64,000 nucleotides of DNA from Rhodoflexus caldus. GTDB taxonomy: Bacteria; Bacteroidota; Bacteroidia; Cytophagales; Thermoflexibacteraceae. The stretch spans positions 1-64,000 of the forward strand of contig NZ_JAJPRF010000009.1 in NCBI RefSeq assembly GCF_021206925.1, in the 5' to 3' direction. The notes beneath the pieces were generated by a model, which was given only the letters and a program-made list of their open reading frames with translations, did no database searches and was not told where the DNA came from. The position numbers and the translations under genes were made by a program. Positions 1 through 8,707 of this stretch are shown piece by piece (the stretch's first letter is position 1; the number at the start of each line of letters is the position of its first letter).

Positions 1-2
1 CG

Positions 3-80
3 CGCCTTGCGGAGGCTAACAACCCTGTTTTACAAGCCATGCTTGCCCATAAAGCACAACCAAACTCTGTTATTGGCTAG
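3..80 (+). CDS. C-terminal fragment of an unidentified protein
   Basis: An open frame enters from the left edge and ends at a TAG at 78-80, giving about 25 residues that finish in NSVIG. It is followed 10 bases later by a strong terminator hairpin, which supports a real gene end. The fragment is too short to assign. It could be the end of trpE, because trpG follows, but a terminator and an attenuator lie in between and nothing in the residues proves it. Confidence 0.5.
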   Translation, partial: RLAEANNPVLQAMLAHKAQPNSVIG

Positions 81-90
81 TACTTAATGA

Positions 91-125
91 AAAAGGCCGC
101 CCCTTTTCGGACGGCCTCTTTTTTT
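91..125 (+). terminator. Rho-independent terminator of the upstream gene
   Basis: The arms AGGCCG and CGGCCT, extended inward by CC/GG, are followed by a run of seven T. It lies just after the stop codon at 80. Confidence 0.8.
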
Positions 126-270
126 GTATCAAGTACCTTCTTAAACACGCAAACTTTTAAAGGATGCCAAGGACGAACGCTGATTGCTTCTCTTTTAAAA
201 ATCAATTCCGTGCGAACCTGCGATATCTGCCTGTCAGCAGCGCTATGAAACAAAAAATTAAACCGAGAAA

Positions 271-302
271 TTTGGAATTGACAAAATCGTTCCGCTACTT
301 TG
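271..302 (+). promoter_or_regulatory. Predicted promoter of the trp leader transcript
   Basis: A TTTG at 271-274 and a TACTTTG at 296-302 are separated by 21 bases. This resembles the Bacteroidota -33/-7 pair (TTTG and TAnnTTTG), although the -7 box has one spacer base fewer than consensus. Transcription would begin close to 308-310, almost on the leader ATG, so the leader peptide may be read from a leaderless or nearly leaderless RNA. This is inference from the motif only. Confidence 0.5.
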
Positions 303-309
303 CGAAGTA

Positions 310-378
310 ATGAAAAATCGAGGCGCGATATTCTTTGGCTATTGGTTCTGGCACATGGGAAACCCGTGTGAACAGTAG
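310..378 (+). CDS. trpL: trp leader peptide, 22 residues
   Basis: A short frame begins with ATG at 310 and ends with TAG at 376-378. Its middle reads FFGYWFWH: two Trp codons (343-345 and 349-351) and four other aromatic residues in an eight-residue stretch. It sits in the transcript leader of trpG-trpD-trpC, directly before a terminator. Such Trp-rich peptides are the sensors of ribosome-dependent attenuation: lack of charged tRNA-Trp stalls the ribosome on these codons. The peptide itself has no other expected role. It has no clear Shine-Dalgarno sequence and starts only 8 bases after the -7 box. Confidence 0.75.
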   Translation: MKNRGAIFFGYWFWHMGNPCEQ

Positions 379-453
379 CCTATTGTCGCAACTGATGATA
401 GATTGAAAACCCAAAAAGGCTTGCTGTTCACCGCAGCAAGCCTTTTTGTTTTG
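337..453 (+). promoter_or_regulatory. trp attenuator with mutually exclusive hairpins
   Basis: The terminator is a perfect 14 bp stem, 413-426 with 434-447, followed by T-rich sequence. Its 5' arm can instead pair with CAG..AGCCT at 373-381 around the leader stop codon (417-421 with 377-381, and 424-426 with 373-375), which would be the antiterminator. Bases 376-380 (TAGCC) can also pair with GGCTA at 337-341, just before the Trp codons, and this would release the terminator. A ribosome stalled on the Trp codons covers 337-341, frees 376-381 and lets the operon be transcribed. A separate local hairpin, 352-359 with 363-370, lies between. The pairings are read directly; the switch mechanism is inferred from known trp attenuators. 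Confidence 0.7.
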
Positions 454-464
454 CCCTTAAACGC

Positions 465-1031
465 ATGAAAATTCTGGTTTTAGACAATTACGATTCGTTT
501 ACCTACAATCTGGTGCACTTGCTCAAAGTGCTGGGCGCTGCACCCGATGTGCACCGCAACGACAAAATCAGTTTGGACGAGGTGGCGGCCTACGACAAAA
601 TCCTGCTGTCGCCCGGGCCGGGGCTGCCTGCCGATGCGGGTATCATGCCCGAACTGATTCGCCGCTATGCCCCCGAAAAGTCCATTTTGGGCGTATGCTT
701 GGGGCATCAGGCCATCGGTGAGGCTTTTGGCGGCTCATTGGTCAATCTGGGCGAGGTAGTGCACGGCATAGCCACCGAAACTACTGTGCTCAAACACGAA
801 AACACGCTGTTTGAAGGCATCCCCAACAGCGTTAAGACCTGCCGCTACCATTCGTGGATTGTGCGCCGCGAAGATTTCCCCAAAGTGCTGGAAATCACTG
901 CCGAAGATGCGGCGGGCAACATCATGGCGCTGCGCCACCGCCAATACGACGTGCAGGGCGTACAGTTCCACCCCGAATCCTACATCACAGACTACGGGCA
1001 ACAGATGCTGGCTAACTGGCTGAAAAATTAA
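465..1031 (+). CDS. trpG: Anthranilate synthase component II (glutamine amidotransferase)
   Basis: TrpG releases ammonia from glutamine for TrpE, which makes anthranilate from chorismate, the first step of tryptophan synthesis. The 188 residues are full length for the class I amidotransferase family. The oxyanion strand is SPGPG (49-53), the nucleophile is Cys78 in GVCLGHQ, and the His169/Glu171 pair is in FHPES. It is the first structural gene after the attenuator and is 10 bases from trpD. No trpE is present in the window, so its partner is encoded elsewhere. In some bacteria the same subunit also serves PabB in folate synthesis, but the trp context makes TrpG the likely main role. Confidence 0.95.
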   Translation: MKILVLDNYDSFTYNLVHLLKVLGAAPDVHRNDKISLDEVAAYDKILLSPGPGLPADAGIMPELIRRYAPEKSILGVCLGHQAIGEAFGGSLVNLGEVVHGIATETTVLKHENTLFEGIPNSVKTCRYHSWIVRREDFPKVLEITAEDAAGNIMALRHRQYDVQGVQFHPESYITDYGQQMLANWLKN

Positions 1032-1041
1032 TCTGACGACC

Positions 1042-2037
1042 ATGAAAGAAATTCTCAACCATCTTTTTGAACACAAAACCTTAGACAAAGCCACTGCCCG
1101 CGAAGTGTTTATCAATTTGGCGCAGGGGCAATACAACAACAGCCAAATGGCCGCTTTTATGACCGTTTTCCTCATGCGCAGCATTACCGTAGAGGAACTC
1201 GGCGGTTTCCGCGATGCCATGCTGGAACTCTGCATCCCGTTCGATACGCAAGGTATGCCCGCCATTGATGTGTGCGGCACGGGCGGCGATGCCAAAGATA
1301 CCTTCAACATTAGCACGCTGGTGTCATTTGTAGTAGCTGGTGCAGGTGTGAAAGTGGTTAAACACGGCAACTACGGCGTTTCTTCGGTGTCGGGCTCGTC
1401 TAACATGCTGGAATATTTCGGCTATCGGTTCACCAACAACCAAGATGATTTGCTGCGCATGTTGGACAGCGCCAATATCGCCTTCCTGCACGCGCCGATG
1501 TTCCACCCCGCTATGAAGAACGTAGCCCCCGTTCGCCGCGAACTGGGTGTCAAAACATTTTTCAATATGTTGGGGCCAATGGTCAATCCTGCTTTCCCCG
1601 ATTACCAGTTTGTCGGAGTTTTCAGCCTTGAATTAGCACGCAAATACGGCTATTTGTACCAGCAAACGGGCAAAAAATTCGCCGTTGTTCACAGTTTAGA
1701 CGGTTACGATGAAATCTCGCTCACCTCGCCCTGCAAAGTCATTGATGCACAAGGCGAGCGCGTAGTGCAGGCGCAAGACTTCGGGTTCAGTGCCAAAACG
1801 CAGGAAAGCCTCTACGGCGGCAAAACCGTAGAAGAAGCAGCCAAAATTTTCACTGAAATTCTGGAAGGCAGAGGCACACAGGCGCAAAACGAAGTCGTGA
1901 TAGCCAATGCCGCCATGGGGCTGCGAACCGTAAACCCTGCGCTGTCTGTTGCCGATGCCGTAGCACAGGCCACCGATTCGCTGATGGGCAAAAAAGCACT
2001 CCATTCGTTTAAAAAACTTGTCAATTATCAATCATAA
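1042..2037 (+). CDS. trpD: Anthranilate phosphoribosyltransferase
   Basis: This enzyme joins anthranilate to PRPP, giving phosphoribosylanthranilate, the second step of tryptophan synthesis. The 331 residues are typical. The glycine-rich PRPP loop is GTGGD (79-83), the KHGN motif is at 107-110, and a later conserved segment has RRELGVKTFFNMLGP. The N-terminal helical domain is complete. The gene lies 10 bases after trpG and is followed by a small unknown gene and trpC, so it is presumably part of the attenuated trp transcript. Confidence 0.95.
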   Translation: MKEILNHLFEHKTLDKATAREVFINLAQGQYNNSQMAAFMTVFLMRSITVEELGGFRDAMLELCIPFDTQGMPAIDVCGTGGDAKDTFNISTLVSFVVAGAGVKVVKHGNYGVSSVSGSSNMLEYFGYRFTNNQDDLLRMLDSANIAFLHAPMFHPAMKNVAPVRRELGVKTFFNMLGPMVNPAFPDYQFVGVFSLELARKYGYLYQQTGKKFAVVHSLDGYDEISLTSPCKVIDAQGERVVQAQDFGFSAKTQESLYGGKTVEEAAKIFTEILEGRGTQAQNEVVIANAAMGLRTVNPALSVADAVAQATDSLMGKKALHSFKKLVNYQS

Positions 2038-2050
2038 ACTCAAAAAAATT

Positions 2051-2257
2051 ATGGAACAATTCATGGAATTGCTGCACCAATTTGAGGCAGCCGAACAACA
2101 GTACATCCGAATTCATCCCGACGCACAGCCTTTGGGCAATTTTTACAACGCTTTCGGCTTAAAAAAGCTACTGGAAATTCTCAAAGAAGCCGACGGGCGA
2201 AAAATCACTTTCAAATTCAACGCAACACTACAGAAATACGAGTACTCATTTGCATAA
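2051..2257 (+). CDS. Small unknown protein inside the trp operon
   Basis: A 68-residue acidic, helical protein starts at the ATG at 2051; an in-frame TTG further upstream overlaps trpD and is unlikely to be used. It starts 13 bases after the trpD stop and ends 3 bases before trpC, so it is tightly embedded in the operon. It has no signal peptide or membrane segment. The C-terminal part (KITFKFNATLQKYEYSF) looks like a beta-hairpin after two helices. I do not recognise a family. Its position suggests a link to tryptophan synthesis or simple co-transcription. Confidence 0.7.
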   Translation: MEQFMELLHQFEAAEQQYIRIHPDAQPLGNFYNAFGLKKLLEILKEADGRKITFKFNATLQKYEYSFA

Positions 2258-2260
2258 AAA

Positions 2261-3052
2261 ATGGACATCCTACAAAAGATAATTGCCCATAAAAAGACCG
2301 AAGTAGCCGCTGCCATGGAGGCGGTTACTTCGGCACAATTGGAGCAAAGCCCGCTGTTTGGCCGCCCGACGGTTTCGCTGAAAAAACGCCTGCAAAGCCC
2401 TTCGGAGCTGCCGCATATCATTGCCGAGTTTAAAAAACAATCACCTTCCAAAGGAGTGATTAACGCCCATGCACAGCCTGCCGAAGTTGCCCGCGGCTAT
2501 CAAGAGGCAGGCGCAGCAGCAATATCGGTACTTACAGATGTAAGTTTTTTTGGCGGAAGCAATGCAGACTTACAAGCTGCCCGCGCTGCCGTTGAAATCC
2601 CGATTTTGCGAAAAGATTTTACCGTTTCGGATTATCAGATTGTTGAGGCCAAGGCATTAGGTGCAGATTTAATCCTGCTGATTGCCGCCGCGCTCACCCC
2701 TGCCGAAATTCGCCAATTTACGCGCACTGCACACGGATTGGGGCTGGAAGTGCTCTTAGAAGTACACAGCGAGGAAGAATTGGAGCGCAGTTTTTTCCCC
2801 GAAATAGACATGGTGGGCGTAAACAACCGCAACCTCAAAACTTTTGAAGTGAGTTTGGAGGTTTCCAAGCGATTGAGCCGCTTGATACCTTCGGGCGTGC
2901 CAAGCGTTTCGGAAAGCGGTATCAGCAGCCTTTCAGAGGTTATTGAACTGCAACAATTTGGTTTTCAAGGCTTTCTGATGGGTGAAAATTTCATGAAAAC
3001 GGCAAATCCTGCACTTGCACTGGCAGATTTTCTGCGGGAAGACGCGCATTGA
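2261..3052 (+). CDS. trpC: Indole-3-glycerol phosphate synthase
   Basis: TrpC closes the indole ring of carboxyphenylaminodeoxyribulose phosphate. The 263 residues form one TIM barrel. Signature segments in order are AEFKKQSPSKG (catalytic Glu56 and Lys58), LTDVSFFGGS, LRKDF, LLEVHSEEEL, VGVNNRNLKTF and VSESGIS. It is the monofunctional form, not fused to TrpF. It starts 3 bases after the small unknown gene. trpF, trpB and trpA are not in the window; the next gene has its own promoter and another role. Confidence 0.95.
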   Translation: MDILQKIIAHKKTEVAAAMEAVTSAQLEQSPLFGRPTVSLKKRLQSPSELPHIIAEFKKQSPSKGVINAHAQPAEVARGYQEAGAAAISVLTDVSFFGGSNADLQAARAAVEIPILRKDFTVSDYQIVEAKALGADLILLIAAALTPAEIRQFTRTAHGLGLEVLLEVHSEEELERSFFPEIDMVGVNNRNLKTFEVSLEVSKRLSRLIPSGVPSVSESGISSLSEVIELQQFGFQGFLMGENFMKTANPALALADFLREDAH

Positions 3053-3080
3053 CTCCCACCGGATGCTAAAAACATCGTTT

Positions 3081-3111
3081 TTTGCCGAACATGTGATATT
3101 TTCTAAATTTG
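3081..3111 (+). promoter_or_regulatory. Bacteroidota-type promoter for the SpoIIE phosphatase gene
   Basis: TTTG at 3081-3084 and TAAATTTG at 3104-3111 are separated by exactly 19 bases. This is the best match to the -33/-7 consensus in the window. Transcription would begin near 3118, about 18 bases before the ATG at 3136. Confidence 0.7.
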
Positions 3112-3135
3112 CATCTCAATTATTACATCACCCCC

Positions 3136-4695
3136 ATGGTATCTACTCGGCGGCTGGCGTCAAGTCTTATCATTTCCTTTATCATCGGCTTTTTTACGTT
3201 GGTATTAGGGCTCAGTTTTGCCATTCAGCACGTGGAGCAAAAGAACGAACTGAACCGCATTTCCAACATGGCCGGCCGCCAGAGAACATTGGTCAGGTCT
3301 TTGCAGGCCGCTTGGTTATTTAACCGTCAGGCAAAGAGCATATCCGAGCGAATGCAGGCACACCGTACGATTGATTCGCTGGTAACACTTCTGGAAAACA
3401 CTCACTACAACCTGCTCAACAAGACGGATACCTTTTCCAAAGCACAACTTTATCACACGCCCGAGATAGAAAAAGATTTGGCTGAAATAACACCTACTTT
3501 GGTAAAATATGTCCGCATGATTAACACGGATACAACTGCTGTTCAGGAGGTTATAAAAACAGCCAATACGCTTGTCGCTCAAATCAGCGAACTAACGGAT
3601 ATCCACTATGCCGGATTGCACCGTGCGCACAACCGCGATGCATCTAATTACCTGTGGGCGGTATTGCTGATTGTTGGCAGCATTTTACTGTTCCAAAACC
3701 TGTTTTTAGTGTATCCGACGTTTAAGAAATTAGATGAAAAAATCAGGGACGCAGCGCTGGCAACCGAGCAGATAGAAAAGCAAAACCACGAACTGATTGT
3801 ACTGCAAGACTCACTGCAAGAACAAAACGAAGAGTTGAAAGCCAAGCAGGAAGAGTTGCAGATGCTGACCGAAGAGCAAAAAATGCAAAATGAGCGCTTG
3901 GAAACCAAACAAAAGCTCATCAGCGAGGCCTATCGGCATATTACCGAAAACATCATGTATGCTACGCGGATTCAGGCATCCTTCCGCACCGACCCGCAGC
4001 GATTGGTAGAAAGTTTTCCCGATTGCTTTGTTTTTGAGAAAGCCAAAGACATGCTTTCGGGCGATTTTTATTGGTACACCGAACGCGAGCAGTACAAAAT
4101 TCTGGCCGTAGGCGATTGTACCGGACACGGCGTTTCAGCCGCTCTGATGACAATGGTTGGGATTACCACACTTTATCAAATTATCAAAATTGAGCATCTG
4201 ACAACTCCTTCCGTCGTTTTGCATAAGTTACATCATCGCATCATTGAAATTTTACAGGGCAAAGGCGCAAGCAAACCCGTAAATGACGGCATGGACATCA
4301 GTCTGCTGGTTTTTGATACGGATAAACAGACACTTACCTTCGCAGGAGCTAACAGCAGCATCTGCTTGGTGCGCAACGGAACCATTGAACGTTTGATAAG
4401 TGCCAAACTGCCCATCGGTAGCTTCCAGATTAAAACAGAGCGCACTTATCCCGACATTGAAATTGCTTTACAGCCCGGCGATAAAATTTATGCCTATACG
4501 GACGGTTTCCAAGACCAATTCGGCGGAGCAGAAAACACCAAATATTACTCTCGCCGTTTCCGCGAGTTATTGCTGAATACCTCTCAACACCCGATGGATA
4601 AGCAAAAAACGATGATAGTCAATGAGTTGAGAACGTGGCAAGGCATGTTGCCTCAAACCGATGATATATTGGTAATAGGTTTGCAGCCTTGCTAA
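3136..4695 (+). CDS. Membrane sensor with PilJ-like domain and SpoIIE-type phosphatase
   Basis: A 519-residue protein with two membrane segments (about 8-30 and 172-192). The periplasmic region between them opens with NMAGRQRTLVRS, the signature of PilJ/NIT-like four-helix sensor domains. A long coiled coil follows (about 195-270), and then a PP2C SpoIIE-family Ser/Thr phosphatase domain with SGDFYW, GDCTGHGVSAAL and GDKIYAYTDGF. Such proteins usually dephosphorylate an anti-sigma-factor antagonist or a similar partner in response to an outside signal. No STAS or anti-sigma gene is adjacent, so the target is unknown. The ATG at 3136 was chosen because it follows a good promoter; an upstream TTG overlaps that promoter. 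Confidence 0.85.
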   Translation: MVSTRRLASSLIISFIIGFFTLVLGLSFAIQHVEQKNELNRISNMAGRQRTLVRSLQAAWLFNRQAKSISERMQAHRTIDSLVTLLENTHYNLLNKTDTFSKAQLYHTPEIEKDLAEITPTLVKYVRMINTDTTAVQEVIKTANTLVAQISELTDIHYAGLHRAHNRDASNYLWAVLLIVGSILLFQNLFLVYPTFKKLDEKIRDAALATEQIEKQNHELIVLQDSLQEQNEELKAKQEELQMLTEEQKMQNERLETKQKLISEAYRHITENIMYATRIQASFRTDPQRLVESFPDCFVFEKAKDMLSGDFYWYTEREQYKILAVGDCTGHGVSAALMTMVGITTLYQIIKIEHLTTPSVVLHKLHHRIIEILQGKGASKPVNDGMDISLLVFDTDKQTLTFAGANSSICLVRNGTIERLISAKLPIGSFQIKTERTYPDIEIALQPGDKIYAYTDGFQDQFGGAENTKYYSRRFRELLLNTSQHPMDKQKTMIVNELRTWQGMLPQTDDILVIGLQPC

Positions 4696-4745
4696 AAACA
4701 AATTTGGCAACCGACCAACAGCTACCAACTTTTATACAGGTTGTT

Positions 4746-4753
4746 TACCTTTG
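4746..4753 (+). promoter_or_regulatory. -7 box of cysS, almost on the start codon
   Basis: A perfect TAnnTTTG box (TACCTTTG) ends 4 bases before the first cysS ATG at 4758. Transcription should begin at or next to the start codon, implying a leaderless or nearly leaderless cysS message. No convincing -33 TTTG is visible at the right distance. Confidence 0.55.
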
Positions 4754-4757
4754 CCCC

Positions 4758-6251
4758 ATGATGAACCAAGACCTGAAAGTCTTCAATACGCTCACAAGGG
4801 AAAAAGAACCTTTTGAGCCCCTGCATCCGCCCTTTGTAGGCATGTACGTATGCGGGCCAACCGTTTACAACTTTGTACACTTAGGCAATTGCCGCACTTT
4901 TACCTGTTTTGATATTATCTATCGCTACCTGACTCACATTGGCTACAAAGTGCGCTACGTGCGCAATATTACCGACGTCGGCCATTTGGAAAACGATGCT
5001 GACGAAGGCGAAGATAAAATTGCCAAAAAAGCGAAATTAGAAAATTTAGAGCCGATGGAAGTGGTGCAGCGCTACGCCAACAACTTCCACGTGGTAATGG
5101 AGCAACTCAATAATATTCCGCCTTCCATTGAGCCGCAAGCAACCGGACACATAGTAGAGCAGATAGAAATGGCGCAGGCCATTATGCGCAACGGCTTGGC
5201 TTATGAAGTCAATGGTTCAGTTTATTTTGATGTACGCAAATATAATTTACAGCATCAGTACGGCAAATTATCGGGACGCATATTGGATGAGTTGGTATCC
5301 GGCACACGCGAATTAGACGGGCAAGGCGAAAAACGCAACCCCGAAGACTTTGCGCTCTGGAAAAAAGCATCACCCGAGCATATCATGCGCTGGAACTCCC
5401 CTTGGGGCGAAGGTTTCCCCGGCTGGCACTTGGAGTGCTCCGTAATGAGTCAGAAATATCTGGGGCAAAAGTTTGACATCCACGGCGGCGGCATGGACTT
5501 AAAATTCCCGCACCACGAGTGCGAAATTGCACAGTCGGTCGGCTATTGCGGCGAAGAACCCGTGAAATATTGGCTGCACACCAACATGCTGACCGTGAAC
5601 GGCGCGCGCATGAGCAAAAGCGCAGGCAACGGCATTTTGCCGCAGGAATTGTTTACGGGCAACCACCCGCTGTTGGAGCAGGCCTATAGCCCGATGACTT
5701 TCCGCTATGCCCTGCTGCAAACCCACTATCGCAGCACGATGGATATTTCCAACGATGCACTCAAAGCCGCTCAAAAGGGCTATATGAAAGTTATCAACGG
5801 CTTGCGAATTGCAAAAAAAATGCAGTATGCAGCCGATGACTCTGTTGCAGTGGACAGCAAAGCTGTTGAAGAAATCAACCGAATCATTGCTTCCATCTAC
5901 AAAGGCATGAACGATGACTTCAACACAGCCGTTGCGCTTTCGGCATTGTTGAATTTGTTGAAAAAAATCAACTCCATTCACAACGGGCAAATGAAAGCGG
6001 CCATGCTGGATGAGGCAACATTCCAAAAAATGATTGCTACCTACATTGCCTTTGTGGAGGATGTTTTTGGGCTGCGCGAAGAAGTCCGCACCGACATAGA
6101 CCGCATCATGAGTGTATTGTTGGGCGTTTATCGCGAAGCTAAACTCAACAAAGACTTCGGCATGGTAGATACTCTCCGCGCGCAGTTTAAGGAGTTGGGC
6201 ATCGTTGTCAAAGACATGAAAGACCGTATTGAGTGGGCTTACGAAGAATAA
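4758..6251 (+). CDS. cysS: Cysteine--tRNA ligase
   Basis: It charges tRNA-Cys with cysteine. With the ATG at 4758 (or the adjacent one at 4761) the protein has 497 residues, usual for the family. The zinc-binding Cys32 is in YVCGPTVYN, the HIGH-type motif reads HLGN, further zinc ligands are in WHLECS and HHECEIA, and the KMSKS loop is [10 protein letters not shown] longer reading starting near 4689 would overlap the preceding stop and promoter, so I reject it. The gene is convergent with the PLP enzyme to its right, with only 3 bases between. Confidence 0.95.
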   Translation: MMNQDLKVFNTLTREKEPFEPLHPPFVGMYVCGPTVYNFVHLGNCRTFTCFDIIYRYLTHIGYKVRYVRNITDVGHLENDADEGEDKIAKKAKLENLEPMEVVQRYANNFHVVMEQLNNIPPSIEPQATGHIVEQIEMAQAIMRNGLAYEVNGSVYFDVRKYNLQHQYGKLSGRILDELVSGTRELDGQGEKRNPEDFALWKKASPEHIMRWNSPWGEGFPGWHLECSVMSQKYLGQKFDIHGGGMDLKFPHHECEIAQSVGYCGEEPVKYWLHTNMLTVNGARMSKSAGNGILPQELFTGNHPLLEQAYSPMTFRYALLQTHYRSTMDISNDALKAAQKGYMKVINGLRIAKKMQYAADDSVAVDSKAVEEINRIIASIYKGMNDDFNTAVALSALLNLLKKINSIHNGQMKAAMLDEATFQKMIATYIAFVEDVFGLREEVRTDIDRIMSVLLGVYREAKLNKDFGMVDTLRAQFKELGIVVKDMKDRIEWAYEE

Positions 6252-6254
6252 TTT

Positions 6255-7331
6255 TCACTTTTGGCTCAAAAAATCTTCCACTGCACTTGCCAGAAAATCA
6301 ATGTCGGCGGGGGTATGCGCCGCATGGATAACCACGCGAGTAACCGTCGGGCCGTTGATATCAGGATAAGGGAATGCCGAAATCAGTATTCCCTTTTCCA
6401 ATAAAAATTCATACAGCCCTTGCACATCGGTGTAAAATACAGGATAGCCTTCGGTAAACTTAAAAATTCCGAAGGGATGCAGTTTTTTGGCTGCCAACGC
6501 CACATTTTCAGCCAATTGCAGGCGCTGCGTTTCCCAAATCGGGGCGGCGTGCAGCATGGCATACGCACAGGCAGGCGCGCAAGGGGATGCTCCGGCAAAA
6601 AAGGCATTGTGCGAAAGCAAACGACCGTAGTGTGCATTGGTCAGAATCAGCCCTGCGGCAAGCCCGCAAGCCTTTGCCAACGAAGCCACTACAACGGGCT
6701 GCACCTGCGCAAACCGTTGTAAGGTCGGGAAAATGCCTTTGCCCGCTTCGCCCGTAATGCCGATGCCGTGCGAGTCGTCGGCAATGAGCGTAACTTGTGC
6801 CCCTTCGGGCAAGTCTGCCAGCGGCGAAAAGTCATAAAGTTCGGCTTTTACCGAGTCTAAAGCATTGCAAACCAGTAAATAAGGGCGGTTTGGTTCGCGC
6901 TGCACCTTTGCCACCATAGTTTCCAGCCATTGCCCGAACGCGCCGTCTTCGCGGGTTTCCAGCCCCGACCAAAGCGCCTGATGCGTACGGGGCGCATAGA
7001 AAACAACCGTTTCGGGGTGTTTGTGTACGTGTTGGCGCAACCACCAAGCCGTCAGTTGCCCTGCCATAAAGCCCGAAGAAAGCAGAATTGCCTTTTCAGC
7101 GCCCGTGTATTGCTGCCAGAATTGCTCCGCCGCCTCATAAACCGCAAGCCGCAGGTTGGCAGTGCGCGAGCCGCCGAAGTTATTCCCGTGCCGTTCCATG
7201 CCTTCGGCAAGCAATTGGCGGAAACCCGCATGAGAAGGCAATGCCAGATAAGACGTACCGCTGAAATAGCGCATTTCGCCGCATTCGGTGCGCAACGTGC
7301 GCCCGATGGGGTCGTTTGTATGCAAAATCAT
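6255..7331 (-). CDS. BioF-like PLP-dependent aminoacyltransferase/aminotransferase
   Basis: A 358-residue fold-type I PLP enzyme of the alpha-oxoamine synthase family (BioF, Kbl, HemA). Visible motifs are FSGTSYLAL near the N-terminus, HGNNFGGSRTANL, the PLP-binding DDSHGIG and the probable PLP lysine in SLAKACGLAAG. Members condense an amino acid with an acyl-CoA, but the exact substrate cannot be read, and no bio genes are near. The start at 7331 is preferred over 7370 because a -7-like TATTTTG lies at 7344-7350 on the minus strand. It is divergent from sufS. Confidence 0.8.
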   Translation of the reverse strand: MILHTNDPIGRTLRTECGEMRYFSGTSYLALPSHAGFRQLLAEGMERHGNNFGGSRTANLRLAVYEAAEQFWQQYTGAEKAILLSSGFMAGQLTAWWLRQHVHKHPETVVFYAPRTHQALWSGLETREDGAFGQWLETMVAKVQREPNRPYLLVCNALDSVKAELYDFSPLADLPEGAQVTLIADDSHGIGITGEAGKGIFPTLQRFAQVQPVVVASLAKACGLAAGLILTNAHYGRLLSHNAFFAGASPCAPACAYAMLHAAPIWETQRLQLAENVALAAKKLHPFGIFKFTEGYPVFYTDVQGLYEFLLEKGILISAFPYPDINGPTVTRVVIHAAHTPADIDFLASAVEDFLSQK

Positions 7332-7436
7332 GTTGCAAAGTTGCAAAATACCCATCAATTGGGGCGGCAATTCATTTCTTGCTGAACAAAATCGCCCGCA
7401 AACGAGTTTATGTTTAGAATTGATTTAAATAAGCGC

Positions 7437-7444
7437 TAATTTTG
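7437..7444 (+). promoter_or_regulatory. -7 box of the suf operon
   Basis: A perfect TAATTTTG lies 34 bases before the sufS ATG. The -33 element is weak (TTTAG near 7413-7417). It probably drives sufS and the following three genes. Confidence 0.5.
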
Positions 7445-7478
7445 CAGCCTATTCATTCCGTTCCGCAAGGAAATTGCT

Positions 7479-8696
7479 ATGCTTGACATCACATCCATTC
7501 GGCAGGATTTTCCGATTCTTCAACAAGAAGTCAACGGAAAGCCGCTGATATATTTTGACAATGCCGCTACGTCGCAAAAACCGCGTCAGGTGATTGATGC
7601 GCTGACGCACTATTACGCGGCAATCAATGCCAACGTTCACCGCGGTATTCACTTTTTGGCAGAAAAAGCAACGGAAGCCTTTGAAAATACCCGCGAAGCT
7701 GTCGCCAAAATGATTAATGCGCCTTCCAAAGAGCAAATTATTTTTACCAGAGGCACAACCGAATCCATCAACTTGGTAGCTGCCAGCTATGGGCGCACTT
7801 TCATCGGCGAAGGCGATGAAATTATCGTCAGCACAATGGAACACCATTCCAACATTGTGCCTTGGCAAATGCTTTGTCAGGAAAAAAACGCCGTTTTGAA
7901 GGTCATCCCCATCAACGATGCGGGCGAACTTTTGATGGACGAGTACCTAAAAATGCTTTCACCGCGCACCAAGTTGGTTGCCGTCATGCACGTTTCCAAT
8001 GCTTTGGGCACAGTCAATCCCGTAGCGGAAATTATCCGATTGGCGCACGAACAAGGCGCAAAAGTGCTGATTGACGGCGCACAGGCAGCTCCGCACTATC
8101 GTATTGACGTTCAGGCTCTTGACGTTGATTTTTACGCCTTTTCGGCGCATAAGATGTACGGCCCCACGGGCATGGGCATCCTCTACGGCAAGCGCGAGTT
8201 GCTGGAAGCCATGCCTCCTTATATGGGTGGCGGCGAAATGATTAAAGAAGTGAGCTTCAAAGGGACAACCTACAACGAAATTCCCTACAAGTTTGAAGCG
8301 GGCACGCCCAACATCGGCGATGCGGTGGCAATGAAAGCCGCCATTGACTACATGCAAAGCATTGGGCAAGAAGCAATTGCCAAGCACGAACAGGATTTGC
8401 TCACCTATGCCACCGATGCGGTTGCTACCATCCCGGGCATCCGCCTGATTGGTACAGCACACCAAAAAGCAAGCGTACTTTCCTTCCTCATAGACGGTGT
8501 TCACCCCTTAGACTTGGGCATGATGCTGGATGCCAAAGGTATTGCCGTGCGGACAGGCAGCCATTGCGCCATGCCGCTCATGGAACGCTTGGGCATAGAC
8601 GGAACTGTTCGCGCCTCTTTTGCTGTTTACAACACCGAAGCGGAAATAGATACTTTTGCCAAAGAATTGCGCAAGGCTGCCGAAACCCTGCGATAG
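7479..8696 (+). CDS. sufS: Cysteine desulfurase SufS
   Basis: SufS removes sulfur from cysteine and passes it as a persulfide to SufE for Fe-S cluster assembly. The 405 residues match group II desulfurases: FDNAATSQKP near the N-terminus, MEHHSNIVPW, the PLP lysine in FSAHKMYGPTG and the catalytic Cys363 in RTGSHCAMPLM. The RTGSHC loop is a variant of the usual RxGHHC. It begins a tight run sufS-sufE-DUF59-bacilliredoxin. sufBCD are not adjacent and must lie elsewhere. Confidence 0.95.
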   Translation: MLDITSIRQDFPILQQEVNGKPLIYFDNAATSQKPRQVIDALTHYYAAINANVHRGIHFLAEKATEAFENTREAVAKMINAPSKEQIIFTRGTTESINLVAASYGRTFIGEGDEIIVSTMEHHSNIVPWQMLCQEKNAVLKVIPINDAGELLMDEYLKMLSPRTKLVAVMHVSNALGTVNPVAEIIRLAHEQGAKVLIDGAQAAPHYRIDVQALDVDFYAFSAHKMYGPTGMGILYGKRELLEAMPPYMGGGEMIKEVSFKGTTYNEIPYKFEAGTPNIGDAVAMKAAIDYMQSIGQEAIAKHEQDLLTYATDAVATIPGIRLIGTAHQKASVLSFLIDGVHPLDLGMMLDAKGIAVRTGSHCAMPLMERLGIDGTVRASFAVYNTEAEIDTFAKELRKAAETLR

Positions 8697-8707
8697 CTTT
8701 TCAGATT

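Noticed and set aside
3-80. Possible trpE end at the left edge
   Set aside because: Only 25 residues with no TrpE motif, and a terminator plus attenuator separate it from trpG, so I leave it unnamed.
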